Source of the DNA: Viscum album
Lineage: Eukaryota > Streptophyta > Magnoliopsida > Santalales > Viscaceae
Assembly: GCA_963277665.1 (NCBI GenBank)
Contig: OY728125.1
Location: 1,712,022,889-1,712,086,888, forward strand
Length of the DNA stretch: 64,000 bases
Direction of reading: 5' to 3'
Shown here: positions 38,136 to 47,028 of the stretch, in pieces
How positions within the stretch are numbered: position 1 is the stretch's first letter
Layout of the letters: each line of letters starts with the position of its first letter
Program-made: the position numbers and the translations under genes
The notes under the pieces: generated by a model
The model's input: only the letters and a program-made list of their open reading frames with translations
The model's database searches: none
What the model was told of the DNA's origin: nothing

Positions 38136-39245
38136 CTAATCTTGGGGCTTACTCCTAAGGAGGATGCCCAAATTAGGAGGAGACATATGATTGGGTTTTT
38201 ACTCCTGAAAAAGAAACCCAAATAATGGGAAATTATGACTGGTTAAGAGAAATTTAAGGGGGGCTTGGGGCATACTCCTGAAAAGGAAGCCCAAGATTAT
38301 GACTGAGTTTTATTCCTGAAAAGGAGACCCAGGTTAGGGGACTTGGGGCTTACTCCTGAAAAAGAAGCCCAAGATTATGACTGAGTCTTATTACTGAAAA
38401 GGAGACCCAGGATAGGGATTAAGGTTTGGGGATTACTCCTGAGGAGGATGCCCACATTTGAGATTGGGGCTTACTCCTAAGAAGGATGCCCACATTTGAG
38501 ATTGGGGATTACTTCTAAGAAGGATGCCCAAATTTGAGATTGGGGCTTACTCCTAAGAAGGATGCCCATGTTTGAGATTGGGGCTTACTCCTATGAAGGA
38601 TGCCCACATTTGAGATTGGGGCTTACTCCTAAGAAGGATGCCCAAATTAGGAGGAGTCTTATGATTGGGTTTTTACTCCTGAAAAAGAAACCCAAATCAA
38701 GGATAAATTATGACTGGTTAAGAGAAATTTAAGGGGGGCTTGGGGCTTACTCCTGAAAAGGAAGCCCAAGATTATGACTGAGTCTTATTCCTGAAAAGGA
38801 GACCCAGGTTAGGGGACTTGGGGCATACTCCTGAAAAAGAAGCCCAAGATTATGACTGAGTCTTATTCCTGAAAAGGAGACCCAGTTTAGGGATTAAGTT
38901 TTGGGGCTTACTCCTGAGGAGGATGCCCACATTTGAGATTGGGGCTTACTCCTAAGAAGGATGCGCACAATTGAGATTGGGGCTTGCTCCTAATAAGGAT
39001 GCCCACATTTGAGATTGGGGCTTACTCCTAAGAAGGATGCCCACATTTGAGATTGGGGATTACTCCTAAGAAGGATTCCCATGTTTGAGATTGGGGCTTA
39101 CTCCTAAGAAGGATGCCCACATTTGAGATTGGGGCTTACTCCTAAGAAGGATGCCCATGTTTGAGATTGGGGCTTACTCCTGAGGAATATGCCCAGATCA
39201 AAGGATTTATAACTGGGGATTATTCCTGAAAAGGAGACCCAGGTT
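38136..39245. repeat. Tandem hairpin repeat array in the 3' LTR
   Basis: Basic unit is 38 bp (GATTGGGGCTTACTCCTAAG / AAGGATGCCCACATTTGA). Variant units occur in a higher-order pattern that repeats twice. Every unit is self-complementary around an ACTCCT-type loop: CTTGGGGCTT/AAGCCCAAG at 38342-38373, TGGGTTT/AAACCCA at 38192-38220 and 38666-38694, CTGAGTCT/AGACCCAG at 38778-38807. By position it is in the transcribed leader (R/U5) of the element RNA. Confidence 0.85.
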
Positions 39246-39542
39246 AGGATTCTCTCCTCTTAAAAGATGAGGTTGAATGAATGAACTCTCCATATTTAGT
39301 CACATAAGGATATTTAAATCGCTTGACTTTGAGAGATATTCCATAGAATTCCTTTCAGATAAGGAAGTCAAATCAAGAAATCAGGCCATAAATGGCTTTG
39401 AAGAGTGTCTTGAAGACTGAATCTTGAAAAAGAAAGGTGTGATGGCTTAAGAGGGAAAAAATGGGCAAGATAGGCACCCAAAAAGGTAGGGGCGCGCAAG
39501 TCTTGAAAGGCGCGCATGTATTGCAGCGACGCGCAAGTATTG

Positions 39543-39566
39543 GTCGCGCAAGTATACTTGCGCGAC
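39543..39566. promoter_or_regulatory. Perfect 24-bp palindrome built of two inverted GCGCAAGT motifs
   Basis: Reads GTCGCGCAAGTA followed by its exact reverse complement. The copy in the 5' LTR (57345-57368) is also perfect. This is a candidate dimer-binding site; function is inferred only from symmetry and conservation. Confidence 0.75.
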
Positions 39567-39874
39567 ATGAGTGGTACTTGCGCGATTCTCAAATACCAAT
39601 AGAATATTTGAGCGACTCTTTATAAATCCCTTTATAATCTTCTTGAGGTTCATCCAAAAAAGGGACGCGCAAGTTCTATTGAAGGAATAAGTCGGCGCGC
39701 AAGTGTTGATGAGTTTCAACACTTATGCCTTCCTTCTTCTCTTTAAATCTTCCGTTCTAGGTAAGAAATTACCTTAAAAGTGTTCCGGAAGCTTTGAGAA
39801 GAGACTTGGGCATCGGGAGCTTCAATTCGAGTTTCTGGAAAAAAAATCCTCCTGAATGGGGGGCCCACAGGGTC

Positions 39875-39882
39875 TATTTATA
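39875..39882 (-). promoter_or_regulatory. U3 TATA box in the 3' LTR
   Basis: TATAAATA on the minus strand within CCTATAAATAGACC, 246 bases from the U3 edge. The same site is at 57677-57684 in the 5' LTR. Here it points outward (leftward). Confidence 0.7.
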
Positions 39883-40130
39883 GGCAAAAGAAGGCCCTGG
39901 GCGATTACCGGGCGGTTACCACTTAGGTCGCGCAAGTCACTTGCACGACCAATGTTGCCGCGCAAGTACACTTGCGCGACAGTTAGATAACTTGCGCGGT
40001 GAAGTTGCTGTTGATCCTTTCTTCCTGCCTTTGTTGATTTTTGATGTTTTCTTCAAAGGATGAATCACTTTGAGCTCGGATATTCCCTTTTCCGATCTTT
40101 AGATTCTGTGACGAAAGGAGCATCAAAAAA

Positions 40131-40141
40131 AGTCCCCCCTC
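40131..40141 (-). other. Ogre-like polypurine tract
   Basis: Minus strand GAGGGGGGACT immediately before the 3' LTR, the expected place for plus-strand DNA priming. Confidence 0.75.
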
Positions 40142-40204
40142 AGATTTGGATCCGGAGAGAAATGAGAATTTGACTCTGAGGAAATCGAATCCCTTCAAAG
40201 GAAA

Positions 40205-40305
40205 AGGGTGGCGCGCAAGTTTTCGTCGTGCAGGGGGCGGCACGCAAGTTTTCGTCGCGCAGGGGGCGGCGCACAAGTTTTCGTCGCGCAGGCCTTTAGC
40301 GCTCT
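40205..40305. repeat. Three 29-bp GC-rich repeats upstream of the antisense TATA box
   Basis: CAAGTTTTCGTCG recurs at 40216, 40245 and 40274, spaced exactly 29 bp, each flanked by GCGCG and CAGGGGGCGG. They end about 30 bp before the antisense TATA box and look like duplicated promoter elements. Confidence 0.75.
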
Positions 40306-40335
40306 GAGTACGGCGCGCAGATAGGCCTCCTGGCC

Positions 40336-40343
40336 TATAAATA
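40336..40343 (+). promoter_or_regulatory. TATA box of the antisense gene
   Basis: TATAAATA in GGCCTATAAATACACGG, followed by the pyrimidine-rich TCACCTCCGTAC stretch where transcription would start about 30 bp on (40366-40372). It lies 453 bp from the oppositely directed U3 TATA box, making a divergent promoter pair. Confidence 0.65.
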
Positions 40344-40459
40344 CACGGCCTCACCTCCGTACAAGTATCCGGATTTCCGGACATCATACCTTCTCGAGCT
40401 CTCGCCGCGCAGGTCACCTAAGCCGCGCAAGTCTGCTCTGTTTTCCACTATTTTCCTTG

Positions 40460-41372
40460 ATGTCGCGCTCCTGTAAAGGTATTCATATTTGCACGGTTTA
40501 TACTTGCGCATTAAAAACTAGCGCGGCACACGAATACTTGCGCGCCATGTTTATACTTGCGCGCCTTAATGCCTTTTGCCATTTTTTTCAAATTTCTTCA
40601 CAAATTTATGAAAAATAAACCCATTTAAGAGTTAGTTTATTCATCTTTTGTGTAGATTCAGTGGATCCCAAGGGAATTGGAATAGATGATGAACTAGCTA
40701 GCAAGTGGATTGATGACATAACGAACACCATTGGCCATGATTACTATGATATCTGTAACAGCACTCTCCCAGATTTGGCTAAGTACTTGAAGAAATATCA
40801 TCCTAATTTTCCACGGAGCATCCATCTGCCTCTGTGTGGTCATGGTCATCTGCAAGGAGTCAATGTTCCATATGAAAAAAATTATACACCTGAGATGCAG
40901 TTGCACTGCTACTCCTCTATTTCGGTTATGCTGTGCATTAAGAGCAACAACAATGGTGTGAACTATCAAGTTCTTTCTCTATGCCATTTCCTTGCAGATA
41001 TGAAAATGGCAAACCCATGGGCTGAAATGTTTTCCACTAATGATTGGTGGGGAGAAGACAAACATGGTATTAGAGAAATATCTGAAAAGATTACTCTCTC
41101 CAAATGGCTCTTTACTTCCAATGCTCCATTCTCAAATCCATGTATCCATCTTTCAAACCTCTTGGACAAAAACAGAGTCATTGTTTGATCAGCAGGAAAT
41201 TTTCTCAAACCGCACTCAAGAACATCTTTTTACAATTGTTCCAAGAAGAGCTGGTATCACTTCATCTCTTTTTGTATCCAGTTGAATGAATGAATTCCAG
41301 GTGGCTGCTGATGAAGCTCGGGATGCCGTAAATCAAAGAAGTGTTATGTTGAAAGCCTCTTGTAATTCTTGA
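40460..41372 (+). CDS. Antisense spliced gene in the Ogre spacer, unknown protein (3' end frameshifted)
   Basis: Runs opposite to gag-pol. Exon 1 holds ATG at 40460 and 19 coding bases; joining 40478 to 40656 across a GT-AG intron keeps the frame and leads into an uninterrupted reading frame to 41188 (183 residues in all). The only in-frame start upstream is this ATG; without splicing the frame would begin at a GTG (40661). The protein has no domain I recognise: it is acidic at the N-terminus (IDDELASKWIDD), has LPLCGHGHLQG in the middle and WAEMFSTNDWWGEDKHG later; no signal peptide or membrane span. In a second frame coding-like sequence continues (FDQQEIFSNRTQEH ... FQVAADEARDAVNQRS) to a stop at 41370-41372, with a TGA at 41283, so a small indel near 41172 probably broke the original end. 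AATGAA at 41423-41428 could be the polyadenylation signal. Antisense ORFs between pol and the 3' LTR are known in some Tat elements; a shared function is not established. Confidence 0.6.
40479..40655 (+). other. Predicted 177-nt intron of the antisense gene
   Basis: Donor AAAG|GTATTC and acceptor TTTTGTGTAG|ATTC are good plant sites; the 3' half is T-rich. Removing it joins the ATG exon in frame to the long exon. It contains three ACTTGCGC motifs. Confidence 0.6.
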
Positions 41373-41449
41373 AAAAGGGAAGAGACTCCAGTCTGTGGAT
41401 GTCCTTCTAACTCTTGTGTATCAATGAAAAACACTTTTGTCTTCAATCA

Positions 41450-41880
41450 TTTGTACCTGCATTCTTTCATTACCTGCTTCAAATTTACATAATCCAATGG
41501 GCCTAGTAAGCATAGTTTGATTTCTACTAGGATTATTACAAATAACCCTACAAACTTTGAATCTTTTAATTGCTCAATATTACCTAAATCATACAAAAAT
41601 GTATATTTAGTGAGCTGTAACTTGACTTTTATTCAGAGTTCCTTTGTCTTTTGTGGGCAGTTTAATGTCATGCATGCCGGACATAAAGGGGCTAATGTTT
41701 AAGGTCGAAATAGCTTTGACCAAAAATGGATTAAAATTGATTCAATTCTTTGACAATTTATCTGAAAACATATTACCATACTCAAGTATGAGAGAAATAA
41801 TGTAAACCATGGCTTAAGAATATTTGAATCTGAGGAATGATATGAAAAAGAGCTAAAAAGGCATTAGAAGAAGTAGTTTC
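41450..41880. other. Ogre spacer segment without recognisable genes
   Basis: Downstream of the antisense gene. One AGTTTAATGTCATGCATGCCGGACAT micro-hairpin (41659-41684) of the type amplified at 43590-44690 is present. A 61-codon open frame at 41517-41702 runs into that repeat and shows no domain. Nothing else is visible. Confidence 0.5.
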
Positions 41881-41881
41881 C

Positions 41882-42660
41882 AAGAATGAAGTTACTATTA
41901 TTTAACAAAACCCATTAGGGGGTTGAAATATGCAGGGCCACCTAAGGGCATTGGCTGCATGGTTAAAAAAATAGCATCTTTCGGCTGAAAAGTCTGTTAT
42001 GTGGACTGTTTATGCAAGGCCACCTATGGGCATGTGATGCAAAGTCAGGCAAAAGAACTCCCAGAAATTTACTTTCCTAGTGCTAAAAGCCAATGAAAGT
42101 TTATGGAGATTCAAATTTTCTAAAGTATAGAGTTTGTTGTATGGAAAGAGGTACTTGAATATGGAGAAGATATTTCCGAACAAGAATATCAAAGAACTGG
42201 ATGAACATCACTCCTACGAAGGTCTGACCCAAACATAGGGAAGAAGAATAAACCATAGACTTGAATACTTTCAGATCATGAAAAAGGATATGGGACAAAT
42301 ATGTTAAGGATGGCTATTTTTTGCGGATCCCTACATACTGTCGTTTAAGACAAATAAGGACAAAAGAGGCATTCTTCCCAAGAATGAAGTAACTATTATT
42401 TAACAAAACCCGTTAGGGGGTTGAAATATGCAGGGCCACCTAAGGGCATTGGCTGCATGGTCAAATAAATAGCATCTTTTGGCTGACAAGTCTGTTATGT
42501 GGGCTGTTTATGCAAGGCCACCTATGGGAACATGCTGCATAGTCAGGCAAAAGAATTCTCAGAAGTTTGACATTTTTGTTATTAGAAGTCATGAAAAGGG
42601 TTATGAAGATCTGAAAATATTTAAGGTTAGGATTATAACACAAAAAGATGGGTATTGTTC
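41882..42660. repeat. Diverging ~498-bp tandem duplication in the spacer
   Basis: 41882-42070 and 42380-42568 are close copies (AAGAATGAAGT-ACTATTA, GGTTGAAATATGCAGGGCCA, AGTCAGGCAAAAGAA). Similarity weakens but continues into 42660. The offset of 498 bp equals the distance between copies, so it is a head-to-tail duplication. Inside each copy GGCCACCTA-GGGCAT occurs twice. Frames open on either strand here differ between copies, so no gene is called. Confidence 0.75.
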
Positions 42661-42699
42661 AATGTATATAGAGATACATAGGTCAATGATAACCATAAT

Positions 42700-43590
42700 C
42701 ATGTTGTGGCTGGGTCCTGAATTGAAATTTTGGACTTCACTACGTATCTCATAAGAATGAGAATCAAGCCATACGTAGTTCTTGAAATGTAGTTTAACGT
42801 CGTACAGGACGAAAGTATGAGAAATCTTAGTTTAGGGTCATAGAATTCGGACCATAATAATGAATACATAGTGTGTGTTTTCATTAGGACTTCTCAGCCA
42901 AGGGACTGAAAGTGAAATTTGGGGTTAGGCCCAAAAGACTTGGGACTGGATTCGAGGGACACTCGAATGTTCCTACGTATCCCATAAGGATGGGAATCAA
43001 GTCCACGTAGTTCTAGAACTACCCTTTGTACAAATTTGGTTCGGATATGAGAAGGGTGAAAGGGGACTTTAGTGCAATGATGGTTTAACCTAAGATAAAA
43101 AGTTTAGGCATTACCATGTATGCACGTATTCTTTTGAAATGAAACATGATTGAAAAAATAAATGTCAATAATGGTTCCTTCTCAAATGAGGAAATCAAAG
43201 AATATTGTAGTTTATTGTCGTACCGGACAAAAGTGTTGTATAGTTTAACGTCATATAACAAGGACGAAAGTGAATCAATGTAAAGATATTGATTCCAGGG
43301 GCGGTTTCACGAATCAACATCATATGAGATGGTGGTGAACCGATGTGAAGAGATTGTTTTTGGGCTTGAACCCTGGGAGGTTGCCTACATACCCAGCCTG
43401 GAGGGCAAGGATCAAAGTCCGTGTAGTTCAATTAAAGATGAATTAATGATCAAGTTGTTCTTGGGGACAACGATCTAATTAAAATGTTGTTGGGACTTAC
43501 ACATGGTTAGGGGCCCAAAGAGAGTGTTATGGTTGAGGTTTTCTCTAAGCTCACGTGTGTCATACTCGGTGTGAGAAACAAGAGGTAATA
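42700..43590. repeat. Spacer segment with CTACGT...ACGTAG hairpins and a G-box block
   Basis: Two hairpins at 42740-42778 and 42973-43010 have a CTACGT/ACGTAG outer stem and an inner stem TCTCAT/ATGAGA or TCCCAT/ATGGGA. A related weak copy is near 43384-43430. At 43543-43588 a block with TCTAAGCTCACGTGTGTCAT and GTGTGAGAAACAAGAGGTA repeats the LTR block at 37921-37964 with about two differences. No coding sequence is visible. Confidence 0.65.
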
Positions 43591-44690
43591 ACAACCTTAA
43601 CGATGCACAGTTTAATGTCATGTAGGACATAAAAAAGGGACTATGCAATTTAAAGTCTTGCAGTTAGAACTATTGGTGCGGAATAGTTTAGTGTCATGTA
43701 GCAGGGACAAAATAACAGTTTAATGTCATGTAGGACATATTAAGGACTTTCTGTACAGTTTAGCGTCATGTAGTTAGGACGATGGGGACAATACAGTTTA
43801 ACGTCATATTGGATGAAAGTGAGAATAGTTTAAGGTCATATTCATTGACCGTGGATGGTGCGGTTTAATGTCATGTTGTACCTTTGATGATTATATAGTT
43901 TAACTTCTTTTCGGATGTGAGGGACTTTTATACAGTTTAGCGTCATGTAGTTTTTGACGTCATAGTTTAACGTCTTGCTGGACATAAGGGATTTGCAAAT
44001 ATTTTATGGTCATATACATGGACCCGGGATGATGCAGTTTAAGGTCATGCTGGACGGTTCATGAAACTTTTTCACAGTTTAATGTCATGTGGGACGAAGT
44101 TTGCAGTTTAAAGTCATACTGGACCATTGCTGTATAGTTTTAACGTCATATAGCAAGGACGGACTGGTGTTGTACAGTTTAAAGTCATGTAGCTAGGACT
44201 AAGGTGAACCAATACGAGGATATCAGTTCTGGGGACTTTTTTACAGTTTATCGTCATGATGGACGTTGGAAGTGCCACACAGTTTAATGTCATGTATATA
44301 GGACATAATATAGTTTAATGTCATCTCAGACAAAATATAGTTTAATGTCATCTCGGACAAATAAGGAACTTCTGTACAGTTTAATGTCATGTATATAGGA
44401 CATAATATAGTTTAATGTCATCTCGGACAAAATATAGTTTAATGTCATCTCGGACAAATAAGGAACTTCTGTACATTTTAATTTCATGTAGATATGACAT
44501 AATATAGTTTAATTTCATCTGGGACAAAATATAGTTTAATGTCATCTCGGACAAAATAAGGAACTTCTGTAGAGTTTAATGTCATGTAGATAGGACATAA
44601 TATAGTTTAATGTCATCTCGGACAAAATATAGTTTAATGTCATCTCGGAAAAAATACAGTTTAGTGTCATGTAGGACATAATACGATGAA
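43590..44690. repeat. Array of ~35 'AGTTTAATGTCAT...GGACA' micro-hairpins
   Basis: Units of about 20-45 bp begin CAGTTTAA or TAGTTTAA and carry xGTC followed after 5-10 bases by GACx. Early copies are varied (AGTC/GACT at 44183-44200, CGTC/GACG, GGTC/GACC at 43834-43850 and 44008-44024). From 44280 the array becomes regular, with TAGTTTAATGTCATCTCGGA repeated in tandem as a recent local amplification. It ends just downstream of the pol stop (44731). Confidence 0.8.
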
Positions 44691-44730
44691 CCAATGTGAT
44701 TGTTTTGGATCTGGGAACAATATTTTGTGT

Positions 44731-46080
44731 TTATACAAAATACTTCTTCAGAAATCTGGCATTAGTTGGAGTCGTGATGTGTTCTCCATCCATTGAGATT
44801 AGAGAATACGCTCCATTGGAGTAGACCTTATGTATTGAATAAGGTCCTTCCCATTTTGGTTCAAGTTTGGGAGGCTTCTTTCCTGGTATCATTGGTGCTC
44901 TGAGAACCAATTCCAATTCTCCCTGAATAAATGAACAAAGACGAACTTTTTTGTTAAAATCTCGTGCTATTCGATTCTGATAGATTTCCAAGTGGTGCAA
45001 AGTGCACAATCTTTTCTCATCTAATTGTTCCAATTCATTCAACCGCTTTTGGGATTGCTCATCTGTAGATAACTGATCACAAATGGCTATTCTGAGCGAG
45101 GGAAATTGAACTTCAATTGGCATGACTGCTTCTGTTCCATATACCAACGAATATGGAGTTGACCGCGTTGCATTGCGAGTGGTAGTCCGATAAGCCCATA
45201 AATCATGAAAGAGTTTATCAGGCCATGACCTCTTATCTTTATCCACCATCTTTTGCAGTATATTTGAAAGAGTCTTGTTGAAGGCTTCTATCTGGCCATT
45301 AGCCGCTGCATGATATCGAGATGAATGGTTGGACTTAATGTTTTATTCTTGATACAATTTCATTACCTCAGAAGAACAGAAGTTGGTGCCGTTGTCCGTC
45401 AATATTGTATGAGGGACACCAAATCTAGTAATGATGTTAGACTTGATGAAGCTAACAATGCATTTAGAACTGACTTCTTTGAGAGGTAATGCCTCTGCCC
45501 ATTTGGAAATGAAATCAGTAGCAGTAAGAATGTACTTAAATTGCTTGGCCGTAGCTGAAGGGTAAGGTCCCACCACATCCATTCCCCATGTGGAAAATGG
45601 CCATGAGTATTTAGCTGTATGAAGCAACTCTGGAGGTTTATGAATGAAGTTGTCATATACTTGGCATGAATGACACTTCTTTGTAAAATTAACACAATCT
45701 TGTATCATTGAAGGCCAAAAGTATCCAAGCCTTCGAATTTGATAAGATAGTCTATGTCCAGACTGGTGGGCACCACAGACTCCTGCATGCACTTCATTTA
45801 TGACATCCATTGTCTTTTCACCATCAATACATCTGAAGAGAACTCCATCAAAACCACGTTTGTAGAGAATTTTCTCGAGGTGGTTTGGGCTATCATAAAG
45901 AGTAAAATTGACCACACGTCGCCGAATTTGTTCTTTCTCGGCTCTATCAGGTGGAAGTGTTCCATTTTTAAGGTATTCCTTGATAGGTGACATCCATCCT
46001 GTAGTATGACCATACGATTCAGGAATGGGACTAATTTCATTAATTTCCTCTGTTCTGACTTGAACATAAGGTGAAATTGC
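44731..46080 (-). pseudogene. Ogre-like integrase domain
   Basis: Inserts the DNA copy of the element into the host chromosome. Seen in order: zinc finger HAGVCGAHQSGH ... KKCHSC (HHCC type; about 45790-45660), core with the first D in WGMDVVGP (about 45580), second D in TDNGTNF (about 45395) and the E in NGQIEAFN just after an in-frame TAA at 45343-45345. The frame reopens after that stop and continues to 44731. C-terminal part: WEGPYSIHKVYSNGAYSLI, the GPY/F module, and no chromodomain, as expected for Tat. The three catalytic acids are all present; the stop separates the second D from E, so this copy cannot work. Confidence 0.9.
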
Positions 46081-46560
46081 ACAACGGTGGGCAATACAGA
46101 TGGTTGTCTCGTCCCGATTTGGATCTGCTAAAGTTGTAGCTATATTATCCAGTGCATCAGCTTGAGAATTTTGTGATCTTGGGACATAAGAAAATGTCGG
46201 TTCTGAAGGGAATTCCGACATTAACTCTCTGACATAATCATACAAAGGGATTAATTCTTCTTTTCTGATGGCATATTCCCCATTGACTTGTTTGATTACC
46301 AGGTCTGAATCACCTTTCACCTTTAAGTGATTCACTTGTGCTTGAAGCGCTAACTCCAAGACAGTAATGAGAGCTTGGTATTCAGCTTCATTATTGGTAC
46401 CACCTTCCCACAACAAAAAGGAATAAGGTAACACTGCCTTATCTGGAGAAGTGAGCACAATTCCTAAACCAACTTTGTTGAATTAAGGATTTTCCATTTT
46501 CTTCCCTGTTGGACTTCTAGAAGCACCATCAAAATACATTTCCCATGTTTGAGGACTCTC
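46081..46560 (-). pseudogene. Second (archaeal-type) RNase H domain
   Basis: Removes RNA from RNA-DNA hybrids during reverse transcription. Motifs: MYFDGASR (D), then after a stop TAA at 46483-46485, GGTNNEAEYQAL (E), KGDSDLVIKQVNGEY (D) and SQADALDNIAT (D): the full D-E-D-D set of a complete RNase H. Placed between the gypsy RNase H and integrase, it is the extra domain that distinguishes the Tat lineage. Frame is the same on both sides of the stop. Confidence 0.85.
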
Positions 46561-47028
46561 TTGAATAGATAAAACTTCCTCATCAGGGAGTTCGATATCT
46601 GAATACGTGTCTTCTACTGAAGGATGTTCATCCAGGAAATCAGCCAGATCTTGGCCCTTAATTGCCTTTTGAGACACATACTGAATGTCAAATTGCTGTA
46701 GAATAACCGCCCACCTTGCCAGACGTCCTGTAAGCATTGGATGACTAAGGATGAATTTGAGCGGATTATTACGAGATACCAATTGGACCTCATGATGTTG
46801 CAGGTAGTGTCTCAGTTTCTGAACTGCAAAGATTAATCCTAGGCAGAACTTTTCAATAATTGAATACCGGGTTTCTGCTTCAATCATAGTTCTTCTGAGA
46901 TAGTAGAGACTATTTTCATTCCCAGCATCATTCTTTTGAGCGAGAAAGGCACCCAATGATCGCTCTAAAGCTATCACATAGAGGATAAGCGTTCTACCCT
47001 CAACAGGTGGCATGAGTACTGGTGGAAT
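46561..47028 (-). pseudogene. Gypsy-type RNase H domain, weakened
   Basis: Recognised from YYLRRTMIEAETRYSIIEK, LTGRLARWAVILQQFDIQYV and AIKGQDLADFL. Gypsy RNase H usually has TDQPL at the third catalytic position; here it reads SRNNPLK, so the aspartate is gone. This fits the idea that in Tat elements the second RNase H has taken over. Separated from RT by TAG at 47029-47031, in the same frame. Confidence 0.8.

Larger units (their letters stand above)
39485..39990. repeat. GCGCAAGT/ACTTGCGC motif cluster in the 3' LTR
   Basis: About ten copies of GCGCAAGT or its complement in roughly 500 bp, e.g. 39492, 39530, 39546, 39556, 39666, 39698, 39931, 39960 and 39970. They form several inverted pairs. 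The GC content stands out sharply against the AT-rich surroundings. The same motif continues outside the LTR around the antisense promoter (40210-40560). Confidence 0.8.
37231..40128 (-). repeat. Ogre-like 3' LTR
   Basis: Begins TGTTTCCTCACGG on the plus strand. Its inner end reads CATCAAAA where the other LTR reads CATCAACA, so the terminal CA was lost by one change. Contains the hairpin repeat array (38136-39245), the GCGCAAGT cluster and the U3 TATA box (39875-39882). A G-box block TCTAAGCTCACGTGAGTCAT lies at 37921-37940. Open frames at 39368-39722 lie in the U3/R region on the minus strand; the matching frames in the other LTR differ in length, so I do not call genes. Confidence 0.93.

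Noticed and set aside
38136..39245. CRISPR-like array of 38-bp repeats
   Set aside because: Units are contiguous, with no unique spacers between them, and the array lies inside a plant LTR retrotransposon and is present in both LTRs.
39368..40417. Minus-strand open frames in the LTR/U3 edge (39368-39722, 39983-40417) and their counterparts near 57171-57524
   Set aside because: Cysteine/arginine-rich translation of the GCGCAAGT repeats; lengths differ between LTRs and 39983-40417 spans the LTR boundary.
40661..41188. Plant mobile domain or transposase in the antisense protein
   Set aside because: I see none of the conserved motifs of those families; I leave the function open.
40694..41208. 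Minus-strand open frames opposite the antisense gene (40694-40969, 40966-41208)
   Set aside because: They lack an upstream promoter, overlap the better plus-strand frame and show no domain.
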